Positions 26,488 to 36,219 of a stretch of DNA of 64,000 nucleotides are shown piece after piece. The translations under genes and the position numbers were made by a program. The stretch covers positions 62,001 to 126,000 of the forward strand of contig NZ_MAOE01000001.1 of the NCBI RefSeq assembly GCF_001884185.1, given 5' to 3'. Below the pieces are notes generated by a model that saw only the letters and a program-made list of their open reading frames with translations, had not been told where the DNA came from and searched no databases. Each line of letters starts with the position of its first letter. Position 1 is the stretch's first letter. Source of the stretch: Bacillus albus (GTDB lineage Bacteria > Bacillota > Bacilli > Bacillales > Bacillaceae_G).

Positions 26488-26703
26488 TTATGATTCAGCT
26501 AAGTGTTTAATAAAATAAGTCATTGCCCAAATTAATGCCGCAAATTGAGTGACAAAATACATTGTCCATTCAAAACCAGTCAATTTTCTATCTCGTTTAA
26601 CCTTCTTTAAGTATCTGTAAAATATAAATGTACTTAAAAACATAAGTAACAACGATAATTGTTGTAAATCATCGACTATACGTACTGCCATAAACTTCAT
26701 CAT
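26488..26703 (-). CDS. Small two-helix membrane protein
   Basis: About 71 residues with hydrophobic segments at roughly 14-30 (LSLLLMFLSTFIFY) and 47-64 (MYFVTQFAALIWAMTYF), joined by a basic loop (KKVKRDRK). AGGAGG directly precedes ATG ATG; three candidate ATGs lie at 26703, 26700 and 26691, so the exact start is uncertain. The open frame upstream to 26775 comes from a bcr1-like repeat and is not part of the gene. Family unknown. Confidence 0.6.
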   Translation of the reverse strand: MMKFMAVRIVDDLQQLSLLLMFLSTFIFYRYLKKVKRDRKLTGFEWTMYFVTQFAALIWAMTYFIKHLAES

Positions 26704-26718
26704 CCTCCTATTTACAAT

Positions 26719-26807
26719 ATAAAGTGAAAAGATCATCAAAAGGGGCCTCTCCCCTCTGATTATTAGTTGAACCAACTAAGCTTTTACGAGCAGTTAATAT
26801 GGAATAT
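26719..26807. repeat. Degenerate bcr1-type repeat
   Basis: It begins ATAAAGTGAAA like the intact copy at 63289. It keeps a short G-rich/C-rich inverted part (aggggcctctcccct), ctgattat, and ends gcttttacgagcagttaatatgg, matching the ttttac-gNgcag and cgttaatgcgg blocks. It is about 70 bp shorter than the intact element and lies in the upstream region of the small membrane protein gene. Confidence 0.65.
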
Positions 26808-26920
26808 TCTACAATCTAACAATACCATTAATTGGTAATGGATAATACCTTTTCAACAAATACAAAAAATACAAATAAATATATATACATAAATATAATG
26901 TGTTATTCTTGTTCCTTATT

Positions 26921-26968
26921 ATTTTTAAATGAAAGAGCGCCTTGACAAACGCTCTTTCATTTAAAAAT
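26921..26968. terminator. Perfect 19-bp hairpin in a long intergenic region
   Basis: ATTTTTAAATGAAAGAGCG and its exact complement flank a 10-base loop, with A/T tracts that would serve as terminator in either direction. No intact gene ends here on either strand, so it is an orphan terminator or the mark of a lost gene or small RNA. Confidence 0.6.
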
Positions 26969-27398
26969 AAGAACTATTTCGAAATTTTTATAATCTAAAT
27001 TAAATGATGACTGCAATTTAGCCTTTGAACCCCTTAAATGTTAACTCCCTTTTTAATTTTTGGAGATTGTTGCATAGTATCAATATTCACAACTGTTATA
27101 TTTCTTTCCCCACAAAAAAACTGCAACTAAAAAAGTAGGGGCTATACAAATTGTTAGGTTTATTGTTTTCTTATAAAAAAATCTTCTCCGTAATATATAG
27201 ATCCTTTCTTTAACAATAAGGATAGACTTTTCTTTTTTATAAAATTAATCAGGATTATAAAATAATACCATTCCCATCTGTTGTTTTCCCCTCCTATCCA
27301 CCACTTAAATTTATAGCACCTTGATCAATCAGGGATAATTTCTTCCATTTTGGAAATTTTATAAGTAAACTTTTTGAAAATCCTTTGAGGTGCGACTG
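26969..27398. other. Gene-free upstream region of the DUF6044 gene
   Basis: AT-rich sequence with no convincing open frame or repeat. It presumably contains the DUF6044 promoter, but I see no clear box pair. Confidence 0.5.
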
Positions 27399-29078
27399 AT
27401 GTTTTTAAACCAAAATCAAAAAGAAAGAACGTTATTTGTTTTTGCAACAATTATACTCATTCTCTATTTGTCTCCTTTATTTATTCTTGGAGAAAACGCG
27501 CATATTCGCATTCATGATAATCTTGATTCCAATTTGTCCTGGTATAAGGTTTTGACATGTAGTGGAGAGATACAAGGTCCGATTAATAGTACAATTCCAC
27601 AGGTGATAAATAATCAATTGTCAAGAAACGCATTTAGCTCGGAGTTTAGTGGTATTGTGTGGTTGTATGCTTTTTTTCCAAATATGGTTGCTTATGTATT
27701 AAGTCAGACGATTACAAGAGTGATCGCTTTTATAGGCATGTATGTACTTTTAAAACATCATTTTTTACCAAAAGAGGAATGGACGGTCATTTCAATAGGA
27801 GTTTCATTAACTTTTGCTCTTACTCCTTTTTGGCCATCAGGAATGCTTAGTACTCTGGGAATGCCTCTTGCACTTTGGGCATTTTTAAATATTCGAAAAG
27901 GGGAAAAATTGTGGAAGAACTATTTCGTACTTACTCTAATCCCTCTATATTCGAGTATTGTATTAGGTTTTTTCTTTTTTTTAAGCAGCATAGGGATACT
28001 CTGGTTAGTTGACTTAGTAGTAAAAAAAGAGTGGAACTTTCGTTTTCTTTTTTCAATTATTTATATGACGCTCATTTACATGATTGTAGAATATCGCTTA
28101 GTAACTTCCTTCTTTTTATCAACTGCACCTAACAGTAGAGATGAATATTTTCATGCAAGATTATCGTTATGGCGGTCTCTCCGACTTACAGTGAAAAATT
28201 TTCTTTTAGGACATACCCATGTCATGACAGTCCATACATTTGTTATTTTACCTACAATACTTATTGCGTTGTATTTTATCATTACTACAAAACGATGGAA
28301 GCAAGAAAAAGTCTTTATTTTTTTGTTCTGGTTTAACATAGTTTTATCAATTTGGTATGCTTTTTGGTTTTATAAAGGCTGGCTTCCATTAACAAAACGA
28401 TTTCACATTTTAGATACATTTAATTTTGCACGTTATCATTTTTTGCGCCCGTTAGTTATTTATGTTCTATTCGCTCTTGGATTAAAAGTTTTATGGTTAC
28501 AAGGGAAAGTATGGAGACATGCTGCAACAAGTATTATATTAGCCCAAATTATTTTGTTATGCTTTTATAATGAAGAAATTGTTTATCAAAATAAACCTTC
28601 AGTAAAAGAATTTTTTGCAGAAAAACAATTTAAGGAGATAAAAGAGTATATAGGTTTATCTGTGGAACAGTACCGTATCGCTAATATCGGTTTACATCCA
28701 GCTATCGCTCAGTACAATGGGTTCTATACACTTGACACATACAACAATTTTTATCCTCTATCTTACAAATATGAATTCCGAAAAATAATTGAGAAGGAAC
28801 TAGCGAAAAATAAAACGATTCGTACGTATTTTGACGAATGGGGTGGCCGTTGTTATATTTTCACCGATGAACTTGGAAAACACTATATGTTTAAGAAAAA
28901 TTCGAAAAAACGGTTAAAAAATGTAGAGCTAAATATAGATCATTTTAAAAAAATGGGTGGTCGTTACATATTTTCTGCTGTCCCTATTGAAAATGCAGTA
29001 AAAAACAATTTATCCCTCGAGAAAATATTTATATCAAAGACATCCGCTTGGAAAATTTATTTATATAAAGCAATATAG
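27399..29078 (+). CDS. Polytopic membrane protein, DUF6044 (YkoS-like)
   Basis: The 559-residue protein has about ten to twelve membrane helices between residues 12 and 395 and a soluble C-terminal domain of about 150 residues. Near the N-terminus IRIHDNLDSNLSWYK is a glycosyltransferase-C-like loop with an acidic pair, as in YfhO/DUF6044 proteins that may transfer lipid-linked sugars. GAGGTG precedes ATG 27399; the frame is open 9 bases further up. It is a single-gene unit ending in a strong terminator. Function is not established; a role in cell-surface glycosylation is inference from topology. Confidence 0.75.
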   Translation: MFLNQNQKERTLFVFATIILILYLSPLFILGENAHIRIHDNLDSNLSWYKVLTCSGEIQGPINSTIPQVINNQLSRNAFSSEFSGIVWLYAFFPNMVAYVLSQTITRVIAFIGMYVLLKHHFLPKEEWTVISIGVSLTFALTPFWPSGMLSTLGMPLALWAFLNIRKGEKLWKNYFVLTLIPLYSSIVLGFFFFLSSIGILWLVDLVVKKEWNFRFLFSIIYMTLIYMIVEYRLVTSFFLSTAPNSRDEYFHARLSLWRSLRLTVKNFLLGHTHVMTVHTFVILPTILIALYFIITTKRWKQEKVFIFLFWFNIVLSIWYAFWFYKGWLPLTKRFHILDTFNFARYHFLRPLVIYVLFALGLKVLWLQGKVWRHAATSIILAQIILLCFYNEEIVYQNKPSVKEFFAEKQFKEIKEYIGLSVEQYRIANIGLHPAIAQYNGFYTLDTYNNFYPLSYKYEFRKIIEKELAKNKTIRTYFDEWGGRCYIFTDELGKHYMFKKNSKKRLKNVELNIDHFKKMGGRYIFSAVPIENAVKNNLSLEKIFISKTSAWKIYLYKAI

Positions 29079-29120
29079 ATAAGTACATTAGATTACATCT
29101 CTCGATATAAATTTATAAAA

Positions 29121-29160
29121 AATCAAACTAATATTTAACTGCAATATTAGTTTGGTTTTT
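29121..29160 (+). terminator. Terminator of the DUF6044 gene
   Basis: AATCAAACTAATATT and AATATTAGTTTGGTT pair with one G-T, followed by TTTTT. Confidence 0.9.
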
Positions 29161-29181
29161 ACTATTTTGTATGAAATTGAA

Positions 29182-29433
29182 CTACTCACCACAAACACCC
29201 TGCAGTACTTCAAATTCACCTTCTGCATTTGAAATACTGCGTTCCTCGCCTTTAATAGAATCTTCATAAATTTCCACATTGGATATAGGTTCGTTATTTT
29301 AATCTATGATAATACCTCTTGAATACTTACCAACTGCAATGCATTGATCATCTTTTTTATAGTATTTCGTTACAACCATAGCTCCAATTATTACAGCGAT
29401 ACACACAAACAAGAGAATTATTTTACGCCTCAC
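29182..29433 (-). pseudogene. Short secreted or membrane-anchored protein gene with in-frame stop
   Basis: GTG 29433 follows a consensus AAGGAGGTTTGTT. The frame reads MRRKIILLFVCIAVIIGAMV (signal anchor), then KYYKKDDQCIAVGKYSRGIIID, TAA at 29299-29301, and continues NNEPISNVEIYEDSIKG and SNAEGEFEVLQGVCGE to TAG at 29182. The second part resembles a carboxypeptidase-regulatory-like (transthyretin-fold) domain start. The final stop also looks early for that fold, so the gene is damaged at least twice. Confidence 0.7.
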
Positions 29434-29453
29434 AACAAACCTCCTTATTCATT

Positions 29454-30824
29454 TTATTCTATTTTAAATTGAAAATTTAGACGTTCAGCTTGTTTGATTT
29501 CCTCCATTACTATACGAATTCCTTTCTCAATCCTATCTTCCTTTACATTTGATACGTTCAACTTTAATAGTCTTTGTTTCGGAAAACCTCTTACATAATT
29601 CTTATCAATCGTATCAATACTGATTTGCATTTCACTTAGTCTTTGTATCAACATGTCCGAAATACTGGTTTTATGTACTTCTAAACAAGTATGGATTCCA
29701 ATTGTATTTTGCTTTTTATATGTGAATAAAAGCGGGTTTTCACTATGAATTCTTTCTAATGCTTCAGCTAGTTTTTTAGATCTATTATTATAGGAAGATT
29801 TAATTTTATTTTTATGGCGCTCGAACATGCCACTCTTTATATAAATTTCTAAAGCAGCTTGGGATATCATCGGGCTATCAATATCTAAAACCTTTTTATA
29901 TGTATGGAAAGCACTCGAAATAACCGGTGGAATAACTGCTACACCAACTCGTAAACCAGGAAAAATAATTTTTGAATAACTTTTCAAATATATGACATGA
30001 TTACCATGATCCAAGCTATATAACGGATCGGCTTTTGAATCTGTTTCTAAATCTGCTAAATAATCATCTTCCACTATAAATACATTATATTTCTTAGCCA
30101 ATAGTACGACTTTTTCTTTCTCACCTTTAGAATAAGAAGTTCCAAGTGGATGATGATATCTTGGTATTGTATAAAAGAATTTTATTTTACCCGTTCGAAA
30201 AATACGCTCCAATTCATTTAAATCAATACCTTCACTCGTACGTTTAATACCGATTACTGGAACTTTATTTATTTCTAGATATTCTATATATAAATGATAC
30301 GTTGGTTGTTCAACTAATATTGTTTCATTTTTATTTGGAAATGGTATAGAAGTTAATATTGCAAGTGCCTGCTGCACACCTGAAGTTATAAAAATATTGT
30401 CTTCTTTCGTGAACACTTGATAATTTGCCAACTGTTTTTGAATGACTGGAATTAAAGATGGTAACCCTTTTGGTGTTCCGTATACGAACAAATCATTTTT
30501 ATAAGTATCAATAGCCTTATTAATGCAATGCTGAAAATCTAAATATGGGAAAACATCTGGATCTGGTGCTGAAGAAACGAAATCAATTATCTCGTTATTT
30601 TCTATAGTACTCCCTGATTTTTTAACAACGTAGTATCCACTTTGAGGGACAGAATATATAATATGACGCTTTTCCAATTCATAAAGCGCACGTATAACTG
30701 TCGCCTTATTACATTCATATTGCGTAACAAGTGACCGTATTGATGGTAATTTCTGTCCTTCATTTATCGCTCCATTTTGAATCATTTTTTCTATATCGTT
30801 TAAAATATGTAAATACTTATACAT
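29454..30824 (-). CDS. MocR/PdxR-family regulator (GntR HTH + aminotransferase domain)
   Basis: The 456-residue protein has an N-terminal GntR winged helix (LPSIRSLVTQYECNKATVIRALYELEKR, about residues 25-60). A fold-type I aminotransferase domain follows, with VEDDYLADLE and the PLP-lysine stretch LKSYSKIIFPGLRVGV. It binds PLP and represses or activates an unknown target. AGGAGGTGTAAT precedes the ATG. It has no adjacent divergent metabolic gene, so its target is not obvious. It is unrelated in close sequence to the regulator at 1418-2866. Confidence 0.88.
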   Translation of the reverse strand: MYKYLHILNDIEKMIQNGAINEGQKLPSIRSLVTQYECNKATVIRALYELEKRHIIYSVPQSGYYVVKKSGSTIENNEIIDFVSSAPDPDVFPYLDFQHCINKAIDTYKNDLFVYGTPKGLPSLIPVIQKQLANYQVFTKEDNIFITSGVQQALAILTSIPFPNKNETILVEQPTYHLYIEYLEINKVPVIGIKRTSEGIDLNELERIFRTGKIKFFYTIPRYHHPLGTSYSKGEKEKVVLLAKKYNVFIVEDDYLADLETDSKADPLYSLDHGNHVIYLKSYSKIIFPGLRVGVAVIPPVISSAFHTYKKVLDIDSPMISQAALEIYIKSGMFERHKNKIKSSYNNRSKKLAEALERIHSENPLLFTYKKQNTIGIHTCLEVHKTSISDMLIQRLSEMQISIDTIDKNYVRGFPKQRLLKLNVSNVKEDRIEKGIRIVMEEIKQAERLNFQFKIE

Positions 30825-30894
30825 ATTACACCTCCTTCAGCAATTCTATATTTAATTACATCGACTTTTCATTTATATACCATCCACTCCTCAA

Positions 30895-31011
30895 TTAGTT
30901 AATTTTCCGATTTTCTATATCGTAAATCCCAATAGCATATGAATCATTTTCAATCCATTTCTTTACTGCTTCTGTTTTAAGTACATCCTCAACTTCTTTT
31001 TCTATTTTCAT
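30895..31011 (-). CDS. Very small protein (38 residues)
   Basis: ATG at 31011 has a strong ribosome site (CGGAGGGAAGTGCA). The product MKIEKEVEDVLKTEAVKKWI... ends EIENRKIN-like with a charged helix and an aromatic tail. It is too short to classify and could be a true small protein or the 5' remnant of a longer gene. Confidence 0.45.
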   Translation of the reverse strand: MKIEKEVEDVLKTEAVKKWIENDSYAIGIYDIENRKIN

Positions 31012-31179
31012 TGCACTTCCCTCCGTAAATTTTCATTTACGATAAACTTTTACTTTCACATATAAATACCTTCTATAATTTTAAATTTAACATTATTTCA
31101 CATTTTCTCCTCTTAAAAAGGAAATTACAATTAATAAATAGAATATCTTCATGAACAAATAAAAAGTGAGGGATATGTC

Positions 31180-32871
31180 ATGCAGCGCTTAAATACGATT
31201 GATATTAGTAACGTTCTAGAATTAGAAAATACTCTTTCTACTTTATTGAATGAAATGATTTCTTCAAAGCTAGAACTTGAAAACTGGTTAAAAAAACAAT
31301 CTACTTTCATTTGGGAAATTGAAGAACAATTAAGGTCGCACTATATCGCTTTTCAATGTAATACAGATAATAAAGAAATAAAAGATACTTTTGAATATGA
31401 TCAAAAATATGTACGACCTCTTTTGAAACGTTATCAAAATTCATTTGATACTAAATATTTAGAGTCCCCTTTTCGAATGGAACTTGATCCAAAAACGTAC
31501 AGCTTACTAGATAAAAAAATTAAGAATGCACAAACATTATTTTGTGAAAAGAATATTGATTTAGAAGTGAACGAAGACAAATTAGTAACCGAATACTTCG
31601 AAATCACAGGTGGTTTAACTACATTATGGAACGGTGAAGAAAAAACAATTACTGAACTACAATCTTACTTACAAGATCCGGATCGTCATATACGAAAAAA
31701 AGCAAAAACGCTCATTTCTGAAACATTCTTATCTGTTGAAGATAAATTACAACATATATTAAATGAATTAATCGTAATCCGTGACCAAAAAGCAAAAAAC
31801 ATTCAATTACATAATTATCGTGATTATATGTTTAAAAAACATGAACGTTTTGATTATACACCTGAAGACTGCTATGAGCTTGCCGAATCTATTCGTAAAT
31901 ACGTAGTACCACTTATCGATAAAATATATAATAAGAAAAAATCTGAACTTCAAGTAGAAAGTCTTCGTCCATGGGATTTAAAAGCAACCGCACCAAATCA
32001 AAAAGTATTAAAACCTATTGAAAAAGCGAGTGATTTAATCGAAAAAAGTTCTCATATTTTACACAAACTTGACCATGAATTTTCCGCATTACTGGAACGT
32101 ATGCATAAAAATAATTGCTTAGATTTAGAAAGTCGTAAAGGAAAAGGACCAGGAGGATTTTGCGAATATTTACCTGCTTCTCAATTATCTTTTATTTTCA
32201 TGAATCTCAATCATACACATTATGATGTTACTACTTTCCTCCATGAAATGGGCCATAGTATTCATAATGATTGTATGAAGCAGTTAGAACTTCAAAAGTA
32301 TTTAGAAATCCCTTCAGAATCAGCTGAACTAGCTAGTATGACAATGGAATTGTTTTCGATGGAGTATTGGGATACTTTTTATGAAAATAAAGAAGAATTT
32401 ATAGAAGTAAAATTAGAGTTCTTTAAAGATATTGTTAAATATTTTCCACAAATGCTTATAGTTGATCAATTCCAACATTGGATGTATGAAAATCCTAATC
32501 ATACAGCTAAAGAAAGAAATGAAAAATATTTAGAATTACATAACACTTACCAATCGAATGTAGTAAATATTGAGGGGTATGAAAATTGGGTTGCAACTGG
32601 CTGGTTACCTGTGCTACATATATTCGAAATACCATTCTATTACATCGAATATGCAATTGCACAACTTGGTGCGCTGCAAATGTATAAACAATATAAAGAA
32701 AATCCTAAACAAGCACTTGAAAATTATAAAAAAGCCTTATCATTAGGTAGCTCTAAATCTTTAACGGAAGTATATGAAGCAGCTGGAATTCGTTTTGATT
32801 TTTCTGGCGAAATAATTAAAGAACTAATGTTATTTGTAGAGGGAGAATTAGAGTTACTTGAACAATTGTAA
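31180..32871 (+). CDS. M3-family oligoendopeptidase (PepF-like)
   Basis: The 563-residue cytoplasmic zinc peptidase carries the M3 active site TTFLHEMGHSIHND (HExxH near residue 357) and a downstream glutamate in SESAELASMTME. The N-terminal helical lid and C-terminal FEIPFYYIEYAIAQLGALQMY are typical of PepF/thimet-like enzymes that cut short peptides. AGTGAGGGATATGTC precedes the ATG. It is a single-gene unit convergent with an AraC regulator. Confidence 0.92.
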   Translation: MQRLNTIDISNVLELENTLSTLLNEMISSKLELENWLKKQSTFIWEIEEQLRSHYIAFQCNTDNKEIKDTFEYDQKYVRPLLKRYQNSFDTKYLESPFRMELDPKTYSLLDKKIKNAQTLFCEKNIDLEVNEDKLVTEYFEITGGLTTLWNGEEKTITELQSYLQDPDRHIRKKAKTLISETFLSVEDKLQHILNELIVIRDQKAKNIQLHNYRDYMFKKHERFDYTPEDCYELAESIRKYVVPLIDKIYNKKKSELQVESLRPWDLKATAPNQKVLKPIEKASDLIEKSSHILHKLDHEFSALLERMHKNNCLDLESRKGKGPGGFCEYLPASQLSFIFMNLNHTHYDVTTFLHEMGHSIHNDCMKQLELQKYLEIPSESAELASMTMELFSMEYWDTFYENKEEFIEVKLEFFKDIVKYFPQMLIVDQFQHWMYENPNHTAKERNEKYLELHNTYQSNVVNIEGYENWVATGWLPVLHIFEIPFYYIEYAIAQLGALQMYKQYKENPKQALENYKKALSLGSSKSLTEVYEAAGIRFDFSGEIIKELMLFVEGELELLEQL

Positions 32872-32872
32872 A

Positions 32873-32914
32873 AAGAAAGCTGTTCCTATATTTTAGGTTC
32901 AGCTTTCTTCTTTA
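32873..32914. terminator. Terminator between the convergent M3 peptidase and AraC genes
   Basis: GAAAGCTG...CAGCTTTC form an 8-bp stem around a 17-base loop, followed by TTCTTTATTTT on the plus strand. It overlaps the last codons of the AraC-family gene. Confidence 0.65.
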
Positions 32915-33980
32915 TTTTATTAATCAGCTCTATGTACTGAGAATCCCCATATCCGATTGTTGGAAATAGCTGAAACAACTTTGTTAATAATTCTTGAGTT
33001 GATAAATCTTTATTTTTAAAAAGAAATTTCATTACAGTATTATCTTCTGTTAGCATTTCTAAATATAAATCTATAGCCTGATACATTACAGGTGGTACCT
33101 TATAGAAAGTCTTTTTATGATTTACTAATACTTCATTGTATACCGAAGAATAATTTCCTAATTCAAGTTCAATTTGATTTACTTTAAATTCATCTTCTCT
33201 GAAGCTATTTAAGTATACCTTCCCTTCATAAAACGACTGTTCAAGATAAGTAAGTATGGTAAGTAAGTTCATTTGACAGAACATATCTTCACCAAACCAT
33301 AAAACAATACATTTATACTCTTTCGTAAAAAGTTTCTTTAATGGATCTATAACCTTTTTTGTGTAACTTTCTACTGAACTGTTATGTCCTGCTGCCCTTG
33401 TCTTAATAAATTCTTCATCAAAAACTAGTGTAGTAACTCGGTTTACACACATCGCTTCATTAAATGGTGCATAATCAGAATCACCCATTAGCTTTTCGTT
33501 TTTAAATTCTTCATACATAAGTTGACCATTTAATATGTTAAGAACCTCTTTATCAAATAGCTCACTCTTCCTATTTCGCAACTGTTCAACCTCTATTTTT
33601 CTAGAAATATTCATATTAAACGCCCCTTCATTATTTAAATTGAGTTTAACAAATGATTGAATAGGCATTTTGCTAAGTTGGTATTCTCTTGGATTCATTC
33701 CAAAAACATTTTTGAAAGCTCTACTATAAGCCTCTTGGGAAGAGTAATCGTAATCCAATGCGATCTCAATTATTTTCTTACCATTCTTTAAATCTTCTAT
33801 AGATAAATATAACCTTCTAAGAAGAATATACCGTCTAATACTGAAACCCGTTACTTGGTGAAATTTAAAAGAACAATAATAAGGAGAATACCCCATATAA
33901 CGGGACAATTCATCTAATGAAAATCCCTTTTTCAAATTGCGCTCAATCCAATCAATTATCTGCTGTATATGTTCATTCAT
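32886..33980 (-). CDS. AraC-family transcriptional regulator with C-terminal effector domain
   Basis: The 364-residue protein has its AraC double helix-turn-helix at the N-terminus (about residues 5-100: FSLDELSRYMGYSPYYCSFKFHQ and IEIALDYDYSSQEAYSRAFKNVFGMNPREY). The remaining 260 residues are an unrecognised domain, the reverse of classical AraC order. The start at 33980 follows AAGGAGTGAAGGGA. It is divergent from a kinase-fold gene at 34302, which could be its target, but no operator was identified. Confidence 0.85.
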   Translation of the reverse strand: MNEHIQQIIDWIERNLKKGFSLDELSRYMGYSPYYCSFKFHQVTGFSIRRYILLRRLYLSIEDLKNGKKIIEIALDYDYSSQEAYSRAFKNVFGMNPREYQLSKMPIQSFVKLNLNNEGAFNMNISRKIEVEQLRNRKSELFDKEVLNILNGQLMYEEFKNEKLMGDSDYAPFNEAMCVNRVTTLVFDEEFIKTRAAGHNSSVESYTKKVIDPLKKLFTKEYKCIVLWFGEDMFCQMNLLTILTYLEQSFYEGKVYLNSFREDEFKVNQIELELGNYSSVYNEVLVNHKKTFYKVPPVMYQAIDLYLEMLTEDNTVMKFLFKNKDLSTQELLTKLFQLFPTIGYGDSQYIELINKIKKKAEPKI

Positions 33981-33989
33981 TCCCTTCAC

Positions 33990-34301
33990 TCCTTATTTAA
34001 AAGTATAGGAAAAATACGTTTCTTTCTTTTGATATTTCTTGTGTTTTATAACATGAGCCATTCTGTAAAATCTAAATATGAGTATTAGTTTTATATTTTT
34101 TACCTATCTTATTTTGACATACCTTCTATTCATTTTTCAATTTAGTGTTAATTCGTATGCTGGCAAGACCTAACTAATTATTAAAGATCAATTTACATCA
34201 TATTTCATTTTAAAGGATTTCAAAAATGAAACTAGAATTTTGTAAAATAAGATTCTTTTAATTCTCTAATTAAAAAATAAAAGTTTAGAAAGGACGTTAC
34301 A
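33990..34301. other. Divergent promoter region between AraC and phosphotransferase genes
   Basis: 312 bp of AT-rich sequence without an open frame, repeat or hairpin that I can support. Both flanking genes presumably start transcription here. Confidence 0.5.
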
Positions 34302-35249
34302 ATGAACAAACTAGAAAAAGAAATACTTCAATTCATAAATGAACTATATCCGTTGAATTTTATTAACATTACACCAATAACAAATGAAATGTATAAATGT
34401 CTCACAGAACAAGGTACATACTTCATTAGAATTACAAACTATAAAACGTATGAAGAACAATTAGAAGAAGTTACATATACGAATTTTTTATACGAAAATG
34501 GTTTAGCTGTTCCACCAATACTCCCTTCTTTACAAGGAAATTTTGTAGAAAAGTTAACATTAGATAAAGAGATTTTTGCAGTATTATATAAAGCTGCGCC
34601 TGGTATACATTTACCAAAGTGCGAATGGAATTCTACTATATTTAAAAAGCTTGGTCAACAAATCGGAAAATTACATCGTATATCTAAAATCTTTGAAAAG
34701 GCTAAACCGGTTAAATATATTAACGACTGGTATGAGAATGAGGAATATAATTTCCTTAAGTATATTCCTAAAGAAGAAACTACTATTAGTGAAATTGCAT
34801 CTGAAGTTTTAAATTCTATAAAAGAGCTACAAAAATCCACTTCAAATTACGGCTTAATTCACGGAGATTTATGGCTAGAAAATATTTTAGTTGAAAATAA
34901 TTCAACCATAACAATGATTGATTTTCAAGATTGCGAAAAACATTTTTACCTATTCGATTTAGCAGTTCCTATTTATAGTGCGATAGAATATTCATTTACT
35001 GGAAATGGGAATATCGTTGACTATGAGCATTCTATTACAAAAGCACTATTTGAAGGGTATCAAGAAGAAAATGAACTACCTAAAGAAATGATAGACAAGT
35101 TTCCATTGTTTATAAAATTAAAGGAGATTTTTGAATATAGTTTAATGCATATGTATTGGGATAAAGAAGAATTAACTGAGGAACAAGTACGAATAATAAA
35201 CCTTTATAGGATGAAGATTGAAAATAAATATACGTATATCAATATTTAA
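34302..35249 (+). CDS. Aminoglycoside phosphotransferase-fold kinase (APH family)
   Basis: The 315-residue protein has the APH/choline-kinase catalytic loop LIHGDLWLENILVEN (HxDxxxxN) followed by ITMIDFQDCE (metal-binding Asp). The N-terminal lobe is of the homoserine kinase/spore coat kinase type. AGAAAGGACGTTACA precedes the ATG. The substrate is not evident; resistance, sugar or small-molecule kinase roles are all possible. A terminator follows at once. Confidence 0.85.
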   Translation: MNKLEKEILQFINELYPLNFINITPITNEMYKCLTEQGTYFIRITNYKTYEEQLEEVTYTNFLYENGLAVPPILPSLQGNFVEKLTLDKEIFAVLYKAAPGIHLPKCEWNSTIFKKLGQQIGKLHRISKIFEKAKPVKYINDWYENEEYNFLKYIPKEETTISEIASEVLNSIKELQKSTSNYGLIHGDLWLENILVENNSTITMIDFQDCEKHFYLFDLAVPIYSAIEYSFTGNGNIVDYEHSITKALFEGYQEENELPKEMIDKFPLFIKLKEIFEYSLMHMYWDKEELTEEQVRIINLYRMKIENKYTYINI

Positions 35250-35298
35250 AAACACTGTTGTTTAACTACAAGGAAACTTTAGTTAAACAACAGTGTTT
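35249..35298. terminator. Bidirectional terminator between two phosphotransferase genes
   Basis: AAACACTGTTGTTTAACTA and its near-perfect complement flank a 12-base loop between the convergent genes. Confidence 0.9.
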
Positions 35299-35331
35299 AT
35301 TAATTAGCTACTAGACAACCTTTTTTATAAC

Positions 35332-36081
35332 TTATAAATACTGATTCAATAGTCTGCTCAAATCCACTTCATTTTGCGAAGACACTTTCTCAGAAAATCT
35401 AGCTGCACTAATAATAGGAGCCCATTGAAAGATCTCACCTCTTGTTAAATCGGTATTATTGCAATATATTTGCAAATACATTTCCGCTAATTCTATATGA
35501 GACTGCGCATATAATAAATATGTTCGAAACACATCTGCACGAATGTCACCTGAACTAGCATCTACCCAATCTATAATATTCACATTCTTTTTACTCAAAA
35601 TTAGATTAAATGGATGGAAATCCCCATGACATAATCTAGGTTCAAATTTAATTGAATGTAACTTATTCAATATATTTCCCTTTTGCTTTTCATCTAATTT
35701 ATGTACAGATTTTATTTGTCGCTCTAACCTTACTCTCATTGATTCTATTTCATCTGTGTTCATACAAATAGAATGAATCTTTTTTTGTTCGTTAACACAA
35801 ATATTTATGTAACGCTCTGCTTCATTTAAATTATTAAGCAGGAGATCACCAATACTTTCCCCTTTTACATATTCCATAATAATTGCCTGTCTATTTTGTA
35901 TCTTTGTCACTTCAAATACGTTTGGAACTGGTAGCCCACATGAATAAGCGTATTTTTGTTTTTTCGCTTCATTCATAGACTCTGTATCTGAGAGGTAATC
36001 TTTAAATAATTTTACAATCTTATTATCATATAGATAAATTTCTGCTGTATTCCCTTTTGCAATCAGATTATCTAGATTCAT
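35332..36081 (-). CDS. Aminoglycoside phosphotransferase-fold kinase (APH family), second copy
   Basis: The 249-residue protein carries AIIMEYVKGESIGDLL (hinge), LCHGDFHPFNLILSKKN (catalytic HGDxHxxN) and VNIIDWVDASSGD (metal Asp). It is short for the family and groups with small TP53RK/MazG-adjacent APH proteins of Firmicutes. The start at 36081 follows GGAGGTAAACGAA. It is not a close paralogue of the 34302 gene. Substrate unknown. Confidence 0.85.
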   Translation of the reverse strand: MNLDNLIAKGNTAEIYLYDNKIVKLFKDYLSDTESMNEAKKQKYAYSCGLPVPNVFEVTKIQNRQAIIMEYVKGESIGDLLLNNLNEAERYINICVNEQKKIHSICMNTDEIESMRVRLERQIKSVHKLDEKQKGNILNKLHSIKFEPRLCHGDFHPFNLILSKKNVNIIDWVDASSGDIRADVFRTYLLYAQSHIELAEMYLQIYCNNTDLTRGEIFQWAPIISAARFSEKVSSQNEVDLSRLLNQYL

Positions 36082-36176
36082 TTCGTTTACCTCCATAAAA
36101 TAAATTTGAATAGTGCCTTTTCCCTTTCTTTACATTCACTGTAAACATAACAAAAACCTTCTTCACGAAGATACAA

Positions 36177-36219
36177 AAAACCTACCACTTTCCATCCTTA
36201 AATAGAAAGCGGTAAGTTT
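36177..36219 (-). terminator. Terminator of the VOC-family gene
   Basis: AAACTTACCGCTTTC pairs with GAAAGTGGTAGGTTT on the minus strand, then TTTTT; it includes the stop codon of the gene. Confidence 0.88.

Noticed and set aside
29088-29279. Minus-strand frame of 63 codons
   Set aside because: It is in a different phase from the damaged gene at 29182-29433, which has the consensus ribosome site and signal anchor.
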